Origin: Pseudoduganella armeniaca
Lineage (GTDB): Bacteria > Pseudomonadota > Gammaproteobacteria > Burkholderiales > Burkholderiaceae_D
Length of the DNA: 64,000 bases
Direction of reading: 5' to 3'
Assembly (NCBI RefSeq): GCF_003028855.1
Contig: NZ_CP028324.1
Span: 2,294,001 to 2,358,000, forward strand
The notes beneath the pieces were generated by a model, which saw only the letters and a list, made by a program, of their open reading frames with translations, did no database searches and had not been told where the DNA came from. Below are positions 26,649 to 35,611 of this stretch, piece by piece. How positions within the stretch are numbered: the first letter of the stretch is position 1; the number at the start of each line of letters is the position of its first letter. Both the position numbers and the translations under genes were made by a program.

Positions 26649-27592
26649 CAGAAGTATCCAGCTTTCTTGCGTTTTTCCATCGAGGCTTCGGAGGTCTGGT
26701 CGTCCATCCGCGTGGCGCCCCGTTCCGTGATCTGGGTAACGGCCGTCTCGGCGATGATGGCCGCGACGTCGGCCGCATCGGAGGAGACCGGGCAGGTGCA
26801 CGAGATGTCGCCCACCGTGCGGAAGCGCACCACCTGCTTCTCCACCGTCTCGCCTTCGCGCGGCGGGGTCAGGTCGGTCAGCGGCACCAGGAGGCCGTTG
26901 CGCGGGATGACTTCGCGTTCGTGGGCGAAGTAGATCGACGGCAGTGCCAGGTTCTCGCGGGCGATGTACTGCCACACGTCCAGCTCCGTCCAGTTGGAGA
27001 TCGGGAACACGCGCATGTTCTCGCCCGGGTGGACGCGGGTGTTATACAGGTCCCACAGTTCCGGGCGCTGCGCCTTCGGGTCCCATTGGCCGAATTCGTC
27101 GCGGAAGGAGAAGATGCGTTCCTTGGCGCGCGCCTTTTCCTCGTCGCGGCGGGCGCCGCCGATGCAGGCGTCGAAACCGTGTTCGGCGATCGTCTCCAGG
27201 AGCGTCACGGCTTGCGCGGCATTGCGCGAATCCGTCTGCGGGTTACGCAGGCGCACGGTGCCCTTCTTGATGGAGTCTTCGACGGAACCGACGATCAGGC
27301 GCTCACCCAGCTCGGCCACGCGGCGGTCGCGGAACTCGATCACCTCGGCGAAGTTGTGGCCCGTGTCGATGTGCACCAGCGGGAACGGGAATTTACCGGG
27401 GCGGAAGGCCTTCTCGGCCAGGCGCAGCAGGACGACGGAGTCCTTCCCGCCCGAGAACAGCAGGGCAGGGTTGCTGCATTCGGCCGCGACTTCGCGCAGG
27501 ATGTGGATGGCTTCCGACTCCAGCGCGTCCAGGTGGCGCGCGTTCAGGTCGCCGAGGATGCCGTCGGCGGCGGTGTCTGCTAGTGCGTTCAT
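26648..27592 (-). CDS. cysD: Sulfate adenylyltransferase small subunit CysD
   Basis: ATP-pyrophosphatase-type subunit that adenylates sulfate. 314 residues from the ATG at 27592, behind an AAAGAGAA site; the frame is open 45 bp further upstream, but that codon lacks a ribosome site and gives a non-family leader. The PP-loop LFSGGKDSVVLLRLAEKAF region, the GARRDEEKARAKER block and the C-terminal EKRKKAGYF are all present. It lies between cysH and cysN in a continuous minus-strand run. Confidence 0.96.
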   Translation of the reverse strand: MNALADTAADGILGDLNARHLDALESEAIHILREVAAECSNPALLFSGGKDSVVLLRLAEKAFRPGKFPFPLVHIDTGHNFAEVIEFRDRRVAELGERLIVGSVEDSIKKGTVRLRNPQTDSRNAAQAVTLLETIAEHGFDACIGGARRDEEKARAKERIFSFRDEFGQWDPKAQRPELWDLYNTRVHPGENMRVFPISNWTELDVWQYIARENLALPSIYFAHEREVIPRNGLLVPLTDLTPPREGETVEKQVVRFRTVGDISCTCPVSSDAADVAAIIAETAVTQITERGATRMDDQTSEASMEKRKKAGYF

Positions 27593-27637
27593 GTTCTCTT
27601 TCTGCGATGTGGCGCTTATGTGGTGCTGATGTGGCAC

Positions 27638-28354
27638 TTAAGCCGCCACGGATTTGATGCGTATCAGTTTGCCGTCCACGACGTGCAGGCCGCATTCCTT
27701 CGATTCCGGGTTTTCCCACCACCAGCGGCCGGCGCGCACGTCCTCGCCCGGCTCGATGGCGCGGGTGCACGGCTCGCAGCCGATCGACGGGTAGCCCTGC
27801 GCATGCAGTGCGTTGACCGGGACGTCGTTGGCGCGCAGGTAGTCCCACACGTCTTCTTCGCTCCAGTCGGCCAGCGGGTTGAACTTGTCCATCAGGTGGG
27901 CCGGGTCGTCCTCGTGCACGGCCAGGCTGGAACGGGTTGCCGCTTGCGCGCGGCGCTGACCCGTGATCCAGGCCTTGTTGCCGGCCAGCGCGCGGCCCAG
28001 CGGCTCGACCTTGCGGATGCGGCAGCACTCGCGCCGCATCTCGACGCTGTCGTAGAACGCGTTCAGGCCATGCTGCGTCACGTACTGGTCGACTGCGTCC
28101 TGCTGCGGCTTGTACAGGGCGATCTCGTAGCCGTAGCGCTCCTTCACCTTGTCCAGCATTGCCAGGGTTTCCTGGTGCAGGCGGCCCGTCTCGAGCGAGA
28201 AGATGCCGATCGGGAGGCCGTGTCGCAGGATCAGGTCCGTCAGCACCATGTCTTCCGCGGCCAGGCTGGAGGCGAACACCGCCGGCGAGTACTCGGCGGC
28301 GATGTGACGCAGCGTTTGCAGCGTGTCGGCAACCAGCGTGTCAAGCTTGCTCAT
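27638..28354 (-). CDS. cysH: Adenylylsulfate (APS) reductase CysH
   Basis: Thioredoxin-dependent reductase that forms sulfite. 238 residues. The motif SLETGRLHQET is the PAPS/APS-binding region, and the catalytic-type ECGLH is at the C-terminus. The paired cysteines in RRECCRIRK and the CEPC in GCEPCTRA are the [4Fe-4S] ligands that mark APS-using enzymes, as opposed to E. coli PAPS reductase. This agrees with the absence of an APS kinase gene or domain in the locus. ATG at 28354 behind GAGGAGCGG, 9 bp after the DUF934 gene. Confidence 0.94.
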   Translation of the reverse strand: MSKLDTLVADTLQTLRHIAAEYSPAVFASSLAAEDMVLTDLILRHGLPIGIFSLETGRLHQETLAMLDKVKERYGYEIALYKPQQDAVDQYVTQHGLNAFYDSVEMRRECCRIRKVEPLGRALAGNKAWITGQRRAQAATRSSLAVHEDDPAHLMDKFNPLADWSEEDVWDYLRANDVPVNALHAQGYPSIGCEPCTRAIEPGEDVRAGRWWWENPESKECGLHVVDGKLIRIKSVAA

Positions 28355-28363
28355 GGCCGCTCC

Positions 28364-28924
28364 TCAGATGCCTGCGCCGACGTCTTTGTGCTCGGCGGCC
28401 GTGGCCACGCGGGCATGGCGGCGGAACAGCGGGCGCTGGTCATCGACGGAAGCCTGGTAGGTTTCCGAGAACACCGTCAGGCCTTTCAGCGCGTCCTCGA
28501 TGCTGCGGTCCGGCCGCGTGGCGTAGGCGTCGAAGCCGCATCGCTTCATCTGGAACAGCTGGTCGCGCAGCACGTCGCCGATGGCGCGCAGCTCGCCCGT
28601 GTAACCAAGGCGCATGCGCAGGTTGTAGGCGATCGAGTAACCGCGGCCGTCCGTGAATTTCGGGAAGTCGACGGCGACGACGGCGAACTTGTCCAATTCG
28701 CCCTTCAGTTCCTCGGGACGGTCGCTGGAAGCGAGCCACACGCCGATGGCCGGGCGCGTGGACAGCGTTTCCTTCTGCGCCTGCCAGGTGGCCAGCGGCA
28801 CGATCACCTTGCCGTCCGGGACGGCGATGGTGGCGGCATCCTCGCCCTCGGCGAGGCGCAGCACGGTCCAGTCGTCGGCGACGATCTCGCGGCCCTTGAT
28901 GATGCGGTTGGTTTGGTCAGGCAT
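28364..28924 (-). CDS. DUF934 protein of the sulfite reduction cluster
   Basis: 186 residues, DUF934: IIKGREIVADDW, a central AVVAVDFPKFTDGRGYS block and RLGYTGELRAIGDVLRDQLF are family hallmarks. The biochemical role is not established. DUF934 genes are regularly found beside CysI-type sulfite reductases that lack a CysJ flavoprotein, which suggests help with electron supply or assembly (inference). The ATG at 28924 overlaps the end of cysI by 8 bp; an open frame 54 bp further upstream is a shadow. Confidence 0.88.
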   Translation of the reverse strand: MPDQTNRIIKGREIVADDWTVLRLAEGEDAATIAVPDGKVIVPLATWQAQKETLSTRPAIGVWLASSDRPEELKGELDKFAVVAVDFPKFTDGRGYSIAYNLRMRLGYTGELRAIGDVLRDQLFQMKRCGFDAYATRPDRSIEDALKGLTVFSETYQASVDDQRPLFRRHARVATAAEHKDVGAGI

Positions 28925-30608
28925 ATTCGTCTTCTCCCACGAGCCGGCCCGCCGTTTCGATCGGGGTGGCGTATACAAATTCCTTGAATGGCGCGATGCC
29001 GAGGCGCTGCGCCGTGTCGACGAAGCGTTCTTCCGGCGTGCGCTCGCGCAGGTAGACCTGCAGCAGGCGGTCGATTACTTCCGGCATCTGCTGCGCCGAG
29101 AACGACGGGCCGATGATCTTGCCGATGGCGGACTGGTTGCCCTGCGCTCCGCCGATCGACACCTGGTACCATTCGCTGCCGTCCTTGTCGACACCCAGGA
29201 TGCCGATATGGCCGACATGGTGGTGGCCGCAGGCGTTGATGCAGCCGCTCATGTTCAGTTCCAGGTCGCCGATATCGTGCAGGAAGTCGATATGGTCGAA
29301 GCGCTCCGCGATGGCGGCGGCGATCGGGATCGACTTGGCGTTGGCCAGCGAGCAGAAGTCGCCGCCGGGGCAGCAGATCATGTCGGTCAAGAGGCCGATG
29401 TTCGGCGTCGCCAAGCCATGTGCCTTCGCTTCCTGCCACAGCTGGAACAACTGGCGCTGTTCGACGTCCGCCAGCACGATGTTCTGCTCGTGCGTCACGC
29501 GCAGTTCGCCGAAGCTGTAGCGGTCGGCCAGGTCGGCCATGAAGTCCATCTGTTCGGCGGTGGCGTCGCCCGGCGGCACGCCGGTTTTCTTGAGCGACAG
29601 CACGACGGCGGCGTAGCCCGGCACCTTGTGCGGCTTGACGTTGCGCTTCAACCAGTTGGCGAAGGCCTTGTTGTCGGCATGTCCGGCCAGCGGGTCGATG
29701 GCCGGCAGCGTGGCGTAGGCGTGCGGCTGGAAGTAGGCGATGATGCGCTCCATTTCTTCCAGCGTCAGCGTCTCGGCATTGCCTTTCAGGTCGGCCCATT
29801 CCTCTTCCACCTGGCGCGCAAACTCCTCCACGCCGATGGCTTTCAGCAGGATCTTGATGCGGGCCTTGTACTTGTTGTCGCGGCGGCCGTACTGGTTATA
29901 CACGCGCATGATCGCCTCGGTGTACGTCAGCAGGTGTTCGCGCGGCAGGAACTCGCGGATCACGCTGCCCAGGATCGGCGTGCGGCCCATGCCGCCACCG
30001 ACCATGACCTTGAAGCCGATCTCGCCAGCGTCGTTCTTGACGACGGTCAGGCCGATGTCGTGCACGGCGATGGCGGCGCGGTCTTCCACGGCGCCGTTGA
30101 TCGCCACCTTGAACTTGCGCGGCAGGGCGATGAACTCGGGGTGGAAGGTGGACCACTGGCGCAGTACTTCGGCGTAGGGGCGCGGATCGATGATCTCGTC
30201 GGCGGCGACGCCGGCGAATTCGTCGGCGGTCACGTTACGGATGCAGTTGCCCGACGTCTGGATCGCATGCATCTCGACCGAGGCCAGGTCGGCCAGGATG
30301 TCCGGTGTCTGTTCCAGCTCGATCCAGTTGAATTGGATGTTCTGGCGCGTGGTGAAGTGGCCGTAGCCGCGGTCGTACTTGCGGGCGATGTGGGCGAACA
30401 TGCGCATCTGCTTCGACGCGAGCAGGCCGTACGGCACCGCGATGCGCAGCATGTACGCATGGCGCTGCATGTACAGGCCGTTCTGCAGGCGCAGCGGCAG
30501 GAATTCCTCTTCCGTCAGCTCGCCCGCGATGCGCCGCTGCACCTGGTCACGGTACTGGGCGATGCGTTCGCGCACGATCAGATGGTCATATTGGTCGTAT
30601 TGGTACAT
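28917..30608 (-). CDS. cysI: Sulfite reductase hemoprotein CysI
   Basis: Siroheme/[4Fe-4S] enzyme that reduces sulfite to sulfide, 563 residues. The cluster ligands are visible as CCPGGDFC and SGCINACG, and the siroheme-binding TTRQNIQF region lies near residue 88. Two half-repeats of the nitrite/sulfite reductase fold can be followed, including GGGMGR around residue 206. There is no cysJ nearby, so electrons probably come from ferredoxin or another donor. First gene of the minus-strand cys cluster; ATG at 30608 (MYQYDQYDHLIV) with AGGATC upstream. Confidence 0.94.
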   Translation of the reverse strand: MYQYDQYDHLIVRERIAQYRDQVQRRIAGELTEEEFLPLRLQNGLYMQRHAYMLRIAVPYGLLASKQMRMFAHIARKYDRGYGHFTTRQNIQFNWIELEQTPDILADLASVEMHAIQTSGNCIRNVTADEFAGVAADEIIDPRPYAEVLRQWSTFHPEFIALPRKFKVAINGAVEDRAAIAVHDIGLTVVKNDAGEIGFKVMVGGGMGRTPILGSVIREFLPREHLLTYTEAIMRVYNQYGRRDNKYKARIKILLKAIGVEEFARQVEEEWADLKGNAETLTLEEMERIIAYFQPHAYATLPAIDPLAGHADNKAFANWLKRNVKPHKVPGYAAVVLSLKKTGVPPGDATAEQMDFMADLADRYSFGELRVTHEQNIVLADVEQRQLFQLWQEAKAHGLATPNIGLLTDMICCPGGDFCSLANAKSIPIAAAIAERFDHIDFLHDIGDLELNMSGCINACGHHHVGHIGILGVDKDGSEWYQVSIGGAQGNQSAIGKIIGPSFSAQQMPEVIDRLLQVYLRERTPEERFVDTAQRLGIAPFKEFVYATPIETAGRLVGEDEYA

Positions 30609-30671
30609 GTCGATCCTGTAGTTGGCTCGCTGGGTCCGGCCATGAAAGCTTCCCCAAAGTAGGCGTATGGT

Positions 30672-30737
30672 AATAAACTCACGCTTTATTCCAAACGACT
30701 TAGTCTTTATTTGCTTATATGCGTAAGGGGCATAAGC
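30672..30737. promoter_or_regulatory. Candidate CysB operators between cysI and cysB
   Basis: The 166-bp divergent gap is AT-rich and holds two dyads: AATAAA-N7-TTTATT (30672-30690) and GCTTAT-N13-ATAAGC (30713-30737). CysB-family regulators bind AT-rich imperfect dyads near cys promoters, so these are plausible sites for activation of cysI and autoregulation. A TAAAAT (30745-30750) could be the -10 box of cysB. Assignment is inference. Confidence 0.45.
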
Positions 30738-30774
30738 TTGCGCGTAAAATAACGGCTTAACAGTCGAGAACCCA

Positions 30775-31716
30775 ATGAACCTCCATCAACTGCGCTTCGT
30801 ACGGGAAGCCGTACGCCAGAATTACAACCTGACCGATGCCGCCAAGGCGCTGTTTACGTCGCAGCCCGGGGTGTCCAAGGCCATCATCGAGCTGGAGGAA
30901 GAGCTGGGCGTGGACATCTTCACCCGTCACGGCAAGCGCATCCGGGGCCTGACGGAGCCGGGCCGGCTGGTGCTGGAGTCGGTCGAACTGATCATGCAGG
31001 AGATCGACAGCCTGAAGCGGATCGGCAAGGAATACGCCGCCCAGGACAGCGGCAGCTTCACGATCGCCACCACCCACACGCAGGCCCGCTACACGCTGCC
31101 GAAGGTGGTGCAGGCCTTCATGCAGAAGTTCCCCAAGGTACGCTTGTCTTTATTGCAAGGCAATCCGCGCCAGATCGCCGAGATGGTGCAGCGCGACCAG
31201 GCCGACCTGGCGATCGCCACCGAATCGATCGCCGGTATCGACGGCCTGGTCACCTTGCCCTGCTACCAGTGGGAACACGTGGTCGTGGTGCCGCCCGAGC
31301 ATCCGCTGCTGAAGAACAAGTCGGTCACGCTGGAGGAGATCGCGGCCTACCCGGTGATCACGTACGACAGCGCGTTTGCCGGCCGCAGCAAGATCGACCA
31401 TGCGTTCTCGCTGCGCGGCCTGAAGCCGGACGTGCTGCTGGAAGCCATCGACGCCGACGTCATCAAGACCTATGTGGAGCTGGGCATGGGCATCGGCATC
31501 ATCGCCGGCATGGCGTTCGACGCCGAGCGCGACCGCAACCTGCGGGCGATCTCGGTCGGCCACCTGTTCGGCATGAACGTGTCGCGCGTGGCCGTCAAGC
31601 AGGGCGCCTACCTGCGCTCCTATATATATACCTTCATCGAATTACTGGCCCCCACGCTGAACCGCAAGCTGATCGAGCAGGCGATGCGGGGCGAACACGA
31701 GAACTACGAACTGTAA
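30775..31716 (+). CDS. cysB: CysB-family LysR-type regulator
   Basis: Transcription activator of sulfur assimilation that senses acetylserine. 313 residues with an N-terminal winged helix-turn-helix (MNLHQLRFVREAV, NLTDAAKALFTSQPGVSKAI) and a C-terminal effector domain with TTHTQARYTLP and the VYELGMGIGII-like segment KTYVELGMGIGIIAGMAF. Length and N-terminus are those of CysB/Cbl proteins. It is divergent from the cysI operon it presumably controls. Cbl or SsuR, close relatives with sulfonate roles, cannot be excluded by sequence alone; the position favours CysB. Confidence 0.92.
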   Translation: MNLHQLRFVREAVRQNYNLTDAAKALFTSQPGVSKAIIELEEELGVDIFTRHGKRIRGLTEPGRLVLESVELIMQEIDSLKRIGKEYAAQDSGSFTIATTHTQARYTLPKVVQAFMQKFPKVRLSLLQGNPRQIAEMVQRDQADLAIATESIAGIDGLVTLPCYQWEHVVVVPPEHPLLKNKSVTLEEIAAYPVITYDSAFAGRSKIDHAFSLRGLKPDVLLEAIDADVIKTYVELGMGIGIIAGMAFDAERDRNLRAISVGHLFGMNVSRVAVKQGAYLRSYIYTFIELLAPTLNRKLIEQAMRGEHENYEL

Positions 31717-31717
31717 A

Positions 31718-32356
31718 ATGAATCAAGAGCTGTTGAACTACTATGCCGCCAGCGCGACCGAGCTGGAAAGCGTCTACGAGCAACCGGAGCGCCAGGCCGA
31801 CCTGGCCGCCATGAAGGGCCGGGTGGCCGAGCTGCTGCGCGGCCACAAGGTGCTGGAGCTGGCCTGCGGCAAGGGCTACTGGACCCGCGTGATCGCCGCC
31901 ACCGCGGCATCCGTCCAGGCGACCGACATCAACGAGGACCTGTTGGCCGAGGCGCGGCGCGACGCGCCGGCCAACGTGCTGTACGTCCAGGCCGATGCGT
32001 TCGACCTGCCGGCCTCGGCCGGCCGCTACACCGCCGTGTTTGCTGGCCTGTGGTGGTCGCACGTGCCGCGCGAGAACCAGGAGCGTTACCTGGCGCACCT
32101 GCGCGCCCAGCTGGGCAAGGATGTGCTGCTGGTGCTGCTGGACGACTGCTACGTGGACGGCACCAGCACCGTGATCGCCCGCACGGACGTGGAAGGCAAT
32201 ACGTTCCAGTTGCGCCCGGTGGGTGGCGAGCGCTTCGAGGTGCTGAAGAACTACCCGACCGACAGCTACCTGCGCAAGAAGCTGGCCAATGCCGTGCGCG
32301 AAATCCGCATCGAGCGGCTGACGCATTTCTGGCTGCTGACCGCTCGGCTGAAATAA
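31718..32356 (+). CDS. Class I SAM-dependent methyltransferase
   Basis: 212 residues with the Rossmann-type motif I VLELACGKGYWT (about residue 45-56), the acidic end of strand 2 in VQATDIN and the post-II region AVFAGLWWSHVP. The substrate is unknown. The ATG at 31718 is one base after the cysB stop, so the two genes are almost certainly co-transcribed and perhaps coupled. A sulfur-related role is possible from context but not shown. It ends RLTHFWLLTARLK, a typical last strand for this fold. Confidence 0.88.
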   Translation: MNQELLNYYAASATELESVYEQPERQADLAAMKGRVAELLRGHKVLELACGKGYWTRVIAATAASVQATDINEDLLAEARRDAPANVLYVQADAFDLPASAGRYTAVFAGLWWSHVPRENQERYLAHLRAQLGKDVLLVLLDDCYVDGTSTVIARTDVEGNTFQLRPVGGERFEVLKNYPTDSYLRKKLANAVREIRIERLTHFWLLTARLK

Positions 32357-32511
32357 CTACATCGTTCGTTGTATTGCAGCAACAAGTTGCTGATGTCATA
32401 TTGTTGAAGTATTTGGAAGGCAAGATACGCCGCGGTAGATCCACGGCGCCCGGAACGCGGTAGTACGTGGTTCCTGAGCCTCAACCTGAAACTTCAATAA
32501 GAGAACATCAA

Positions 32512-33603
32512 GTGAAAAAACTTACTCTCGCCGCCATTTTCGCCGGCAGCTTCGCAGCGGTCACCGCCCATGCTCAATCGAACGTGACGATCTACGGCAT
32601 CGTCGATGCCGGTATCGTCCGCGAAACGGGCGGCGCCGCGGGCGACGTGACGAAGGTAACGAGCGGCATCGGCAGCCAGTCGCGCATCGGCTTCCGCGGT
32701 GTCGAGGAACTGGGCGGCGACCTGTCTGCCATCTTCACCCTGGAATCGGGCTACAAGATCGACGACGGCTCGCTGGACAGCAGCAACACGCTGTTCAACC
32801 GCCAGGCCTTCGTTGGCCTGAAAAGCAAGACGATGGGTACGCTGACGATCGGCCGCCAGTACAACCCGCTGTACAACGCGATGAGCCAGGTGGCCGACCC
32901 GTTCGGCGCGGGCTACGCCGGCAATATCAAGAACCTGTTCCCGGCCGGCGGCGTCAACACCCGCGTCAGCAACGCGCTGGTGTACTCGACCCCGAACTGG
33001 TCCGGCTTCTCGGTCGACGGCCTGTATGCCCTGGGCGAACAGCCTGGCGACAACACGGCTGGCCGCCAGTTCGCGATCGGCCTGAACTACTCTGGCATGG
33101 GCCTGAACGTGCGCCTGGTGCACAACAACCGCAACAACGACAGCGCCGCGACGAGCACCGCCGTGGGCGTGCAGCGCGAAGACGGCAAGAACACGCTGCT
33201 GGCCGCCAACTACGACTTCAAGGTCGTCAAGCTGTTCGCCGCCTACGAGTGGGACAAGGGCCTGAACAGCTCGCCGATCCCGGTCGCCAACGCTTACGGC
33301 CTGAAAACGGCACCGAAGCCATCTACCGACGCCAACGACGCGCTGATCGGCCTGACGGCTCCGCTGGGCACGAACGGCACGCTGATGGCGTCGTACATGA
33401 ACAAGAACGACAAGACGGATGCCAACCAGGACGCGCACCAGTGGGCGATCGGCTACTCGTACGCGCTGTCCAAGCGCACCAGCGCCTACACGGCCTACGC
33501 GAAGATGAAGAACAAGAACGGTGCCGGTTACACGGTGGGCAACAACAACGAGGCGGGCAGCGGCGACGCGGCCTTCAACCTGGGCGTGCGTCACACGTTC
33601 TGA
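32512..33603 (+). CDS. Gram-negative trimeric porin
   Basis: Outer-membrane general porin of the betaproteobacterial type, 363 residues. A signal peptide of about 22 residues (KKLTLAAIFAGSFAAVTAHA) is followed by QSNVTIYGIVDAG, the first strand, and the protein ends GVRHTF with the C-terminal Phe recognised by the BAM machinery. The motifs SRIGFRGVEELGG and NRQAFVGLKS are typical. The start is GTG at 32512, because it gives a clean signal peptide after AAGAGA; the frame is open 45 bp further up with no signal-like residues. It is followed by a strong terminator. Confidence 0.94.
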   Translation: MKKLTLAAIFAGSFAAVTAHAQSNVTIYGIVDAGIVRETGGAAGDVTKVTSGIGSQSRIGFRGVEELGGDLSAIFTLESGYKIDDGSLDSSNTLFNRQAFVGLKSKTMGTLTIGRQYNPLYNAMSQVADPFGAGYAGNIKNLFPAGGVNTRVSNALVYSTPNWSGFSVDGLYALGEQPGDNTAGRQFAIGLNYSGMGLNVRLVHNNRNNDSAATSTAVGVQREDGKNTLLAANYDFKVVKLFAAYEWDKGLNSSPIPVANAYGLKTAPKPSTDANDALIGLTAPLGTNGTLMASYMNKNDKTDANQDAHQWAIGYSYALSKRTSAYTAYAKMKNKNGAGYTVGNNNEAGSGDAAFNLGVRHTF

Positions 33604-33624
33604 TCCAGCTTGACGGGATCAATG

Positions 33625-33653
33625 AGCCGCCGGTGCAAGCCGGCGGCTTTTTC
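33625..33653 (+). terminator. Intrinsic terminator after the porin
   Basis: AGCCGCCGG (33625-33633) pairs with CCGGCGGCT (33640-33648) around a TGCAAG loop and runs into TTTTTCT. A classical rho-independent terminator 22 bp after the porin stop. Its tail touches the stop codon of the convergent small gene. Confidence 0.92.
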
Positions 33654-33931
33654 TATTGGTGGGGCAGGTAAATCTTCAGGACGGCAGGCAGCAGCTGCGC
33701 CAGGAACACGGCGGTCACGACCCACATGATGATCGAGGCCTTGGCATCGGCAATGTCCGCCTTGGTGGCGTATGTGGCCTTGATCACGGCCACGTCGGCC
33801 TTGATCGTCGCAACGTCCTCCTCCAGTTTTTCGACTCGTCTGATCATTGTTTCATCATAGGGCGGCCCGCCACCACTTACAAGCCTTCTTTGTTTGCGCT
33901 CGCCGGGTCCCGGTAACTGGTCGACGCTCAT
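33653..33931 (-). CDS. Unknown 92-residue coiled-coil membrane protein
   Basis: A short protein with a polar N-terminus, a heptad-like coiled coil (about 29-62, IRRVEKLEEDVATIKADVAV) and one C-terminal membrane segment (about 67-86, IIMWVVTAVFLAQLLPAVL). This layout resembles small coiled-coil/TM proteins such as XhlA-like or DUF1640-like families, without a firm match. The ATG at 33931 lies 3 bp after the upstream histidine kinase stop, suggesting an operon; the internal Met29 (MIRRVEK) is a plausible alternative start. Confidence 0.68.
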   Translation of the reverse strand: MSVDQLPGPGERKQRRLVSGGGPPYDETMIRRVEKLEEDVATIKADVAVIKATYATKADIADAKASIIMWVVTAVFLAQLLPAVLKIYLPHQ

Positions 33932-33934
33932 GAT

Positions 33935-34702
33935 TTACTCCGGTAACGGCAGGTGAATGGCGATGCGAGTACCGCGCGGGCTGCCGGTGATGGCGATGTC
34001 GCCGCGAATGGCCCAGACCCGTTCGCGCATGCCCAGCAGGCCGAACGAGGCGGGCTTTTCCATGTCGGACTGGGCGATGCCGCGGCCGTCGTCGTCGATC
34101 GTCACGTGCAGCATGCCGCAGGCGCGGCGCAGGGCGATGCGCACGTGGCTGGCATCGGCATGGCGCGCAATATTCGTCAGCGATTCCTGCACGATGCGGT
34201 AGATTGCCGTACTGGTGCGGTCGTTCAGCACCAGTTCGCACTCGCGCGCCTCGAGCTTGCAGGCGATGCCGTGGCGCTGCTCGAAATCGTGCCGCAGCGA
34301 CTGCAGCGCGAAGTACAGTCCGCCTTCGTCCAGCGCGCGCGGGCGCAGGTTGCTGGCGATACGGCGCAGCGAGGTAATGGCCGACAGCAGGCGCTCGTCC
34401 ATGCCGGTCATCAGCTCACGCATGGCGGGATTGGCCGCAGGTTGTTGCAGGAGCAGGCTCATGTCCACACGCAAGGTGGCCAGCAGCTGGCCCAGGTCGT
34501 CGTGCAGTTCGCGCGCGATATAGGCCCGCTCTTCCTCGCGGATGTTTTCCAGTGCGTAATCAGTGGCGCGGCGGCCCGCCAGGCGCGCACGGGCATCGGC
34601 CTCGCGCTGTTCGGCCGGGCTCGGCTGGCATGCGGTCATGCGCAGGGTCAGGCGGGCTGCCAGCAGCAGCGTTGCTGCCAGCAACAGGGATGTCGGTCGC
34701 AT
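33935..34702 (-). CDS. NarL-type sensor histidine kinase (HisKA_3)
   Basis: 255 residues: a hydrophobic N-terminal anchor (residues 4-18), a short linker, the HisKA_3 dimerisation helix with phospho-acceptor His67 in IARELHDDLGQ, and an HATPase_c domain with IVQESLTNIARHA (N box), DDDGRGI (G1) and FGLLGMRER (G2). The family normally pairs with a NarL/LuxR-type response regulator; none is adjacent, and the nearest regulator is LytTR-type. It has almost no periplasmic sensor part. Located downstream of the LytTR gene on the same strand, 87 bp away. Confidence 0.88.
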   Translation of the reverse strand: MRPTSLLLAATLLLAARLTLRMTACQPSPAEQREADARARLAGRRATDYALENIREEERAYIARELHDDLGQLLATLRVDMSLLLQQPAANPAMRELMTGMDERLLSAITSLRRIASNLRPRALDEGGLYFALQSLRHDFEQRHGIACKLEARECELVLNDRTSTAIYRIVQESLTNIARHADASHVRIALRRACGMLHVTIDDDGRGIAQSDMEKPASFGLLGMRERVWAIRGDIAITGSPRGTRIAIHLPLPE

Positions 34703-34789
34703 GCGGTCTCCTTCGGCCGCCGTGCGGCAGCCTTACGCAAACGACCCTAATACAGGAGGAGGGCGGGGCGGTTGATGTGGCTCAGCAGT

Positions 34790-35560
34790 CTACATCTGCT
34801 TGAACAGATGGAGGAAGCTGCGGCTGACCTCCAGCTTGTCCGGGCGGCCCTTGATCATCACGAGGTGGCGGCCGCGGATATCGCGCGTCACGCCTTCGAT
34901 CGCATTGACGTTGACCAGCGTGGCGCGGTGGATCTGCCAGAACAGCGCCGGGTCCAGTTCCTCGGCCAGGTCGCGCACAGGCTTGCGGATCAGCGCCTCG
35001 AATTTTTCCGTCTGCACGCAGGTGTATTTTTCGTCCGAGCGGAAAAACAGGATCTCCTCGACCGGGATCATGCGCAGGTCCTGGCCAATGCTGGCCTGGA
35101 TCCACTGCAGGTACTTTGGCTTGGGCGTGGCGATCTTTTCCGCCAGCTGCGACAGCATGGCGGTGACGCTGGCGTTGACGTCGCCGGCCGGCTTCGTCAG
35201 CCGGTCCTTGAGGCGCTCGGCCGTGATCTTCAGGCGTTCCTGCTCGGGCGGTTTCAGCACGTAGTCGACCGCGCCGCGCTCGAAGGCTTCCACGGCATAG
35301 GCATCGTAGGCCGTGACGAACACGACGTGGCTCTTGTTGCCAATCGCCGCGGCCGCTTCCATGCCGGTCTTGCCTGGCATGCGGATGTCGAGGAAGGTGA
35401 AGTCGGGCTTCAGCTCGTCGACCAGGCTGATGGCTTCGTCGCCATTCTTCGCCTCGCCGACGATGTCCAGGTCGGGCCACACCTGGCCCAGGCGCATGCG
35501 CAGCTGGTCGCGCATCAAACGTTCATCGTCGGCTAATATCGCAGTAGGCATGATCGGCAA
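34790..35560 (-). CDS. LytTR-family response regulator
   Basis: 256 residues: a receiver domain with the acidic pair ADDE, phospho-acceptor Asp58 in FTFLDIRMPG and Lys in DYVLKPPEQ, then a LytTR DNA-binding domain (about 150-250) with IPVEEILFFRSDEKYT and FWQIHRATLVNVNAI. It is just downstream of a LytS-type kinase, its likely partner, with 51 bp between them. The start could be Met1 or Met4 (MPTAILADDE); the second is nearer the usual N-terminus. Targets are unknown. Confidence 0.92.
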   Translation of the reverse strand: MPIMPTAILADDERLMRDQLRMRLGQVWPDLDIVGEAKNGDEAISLVDELKPDFTFLDIRMPGKTGMEAAAAIGNKSHVVFVTAYDAYAVEAFERGAVDYVLKPPEQERLKITAERLKDRLTKPAGDVNASVTAMLSQLAEKIATPKPKYLQWIQASIGQDLRMIPVEEILFFRSDEKYTCVQTEKFEALIRKPVRDLAEELDPALFWQIHRATLVNVNAIEGVTRDIRGRHLVMIKGRPDKLEVSRSFLHLFKQM

Positions 35561-35611
35561 AATAAGAGGGCAACAGCTGCCAATTATTCAACGAATCGGC
35601 GCCGGGCGCAA

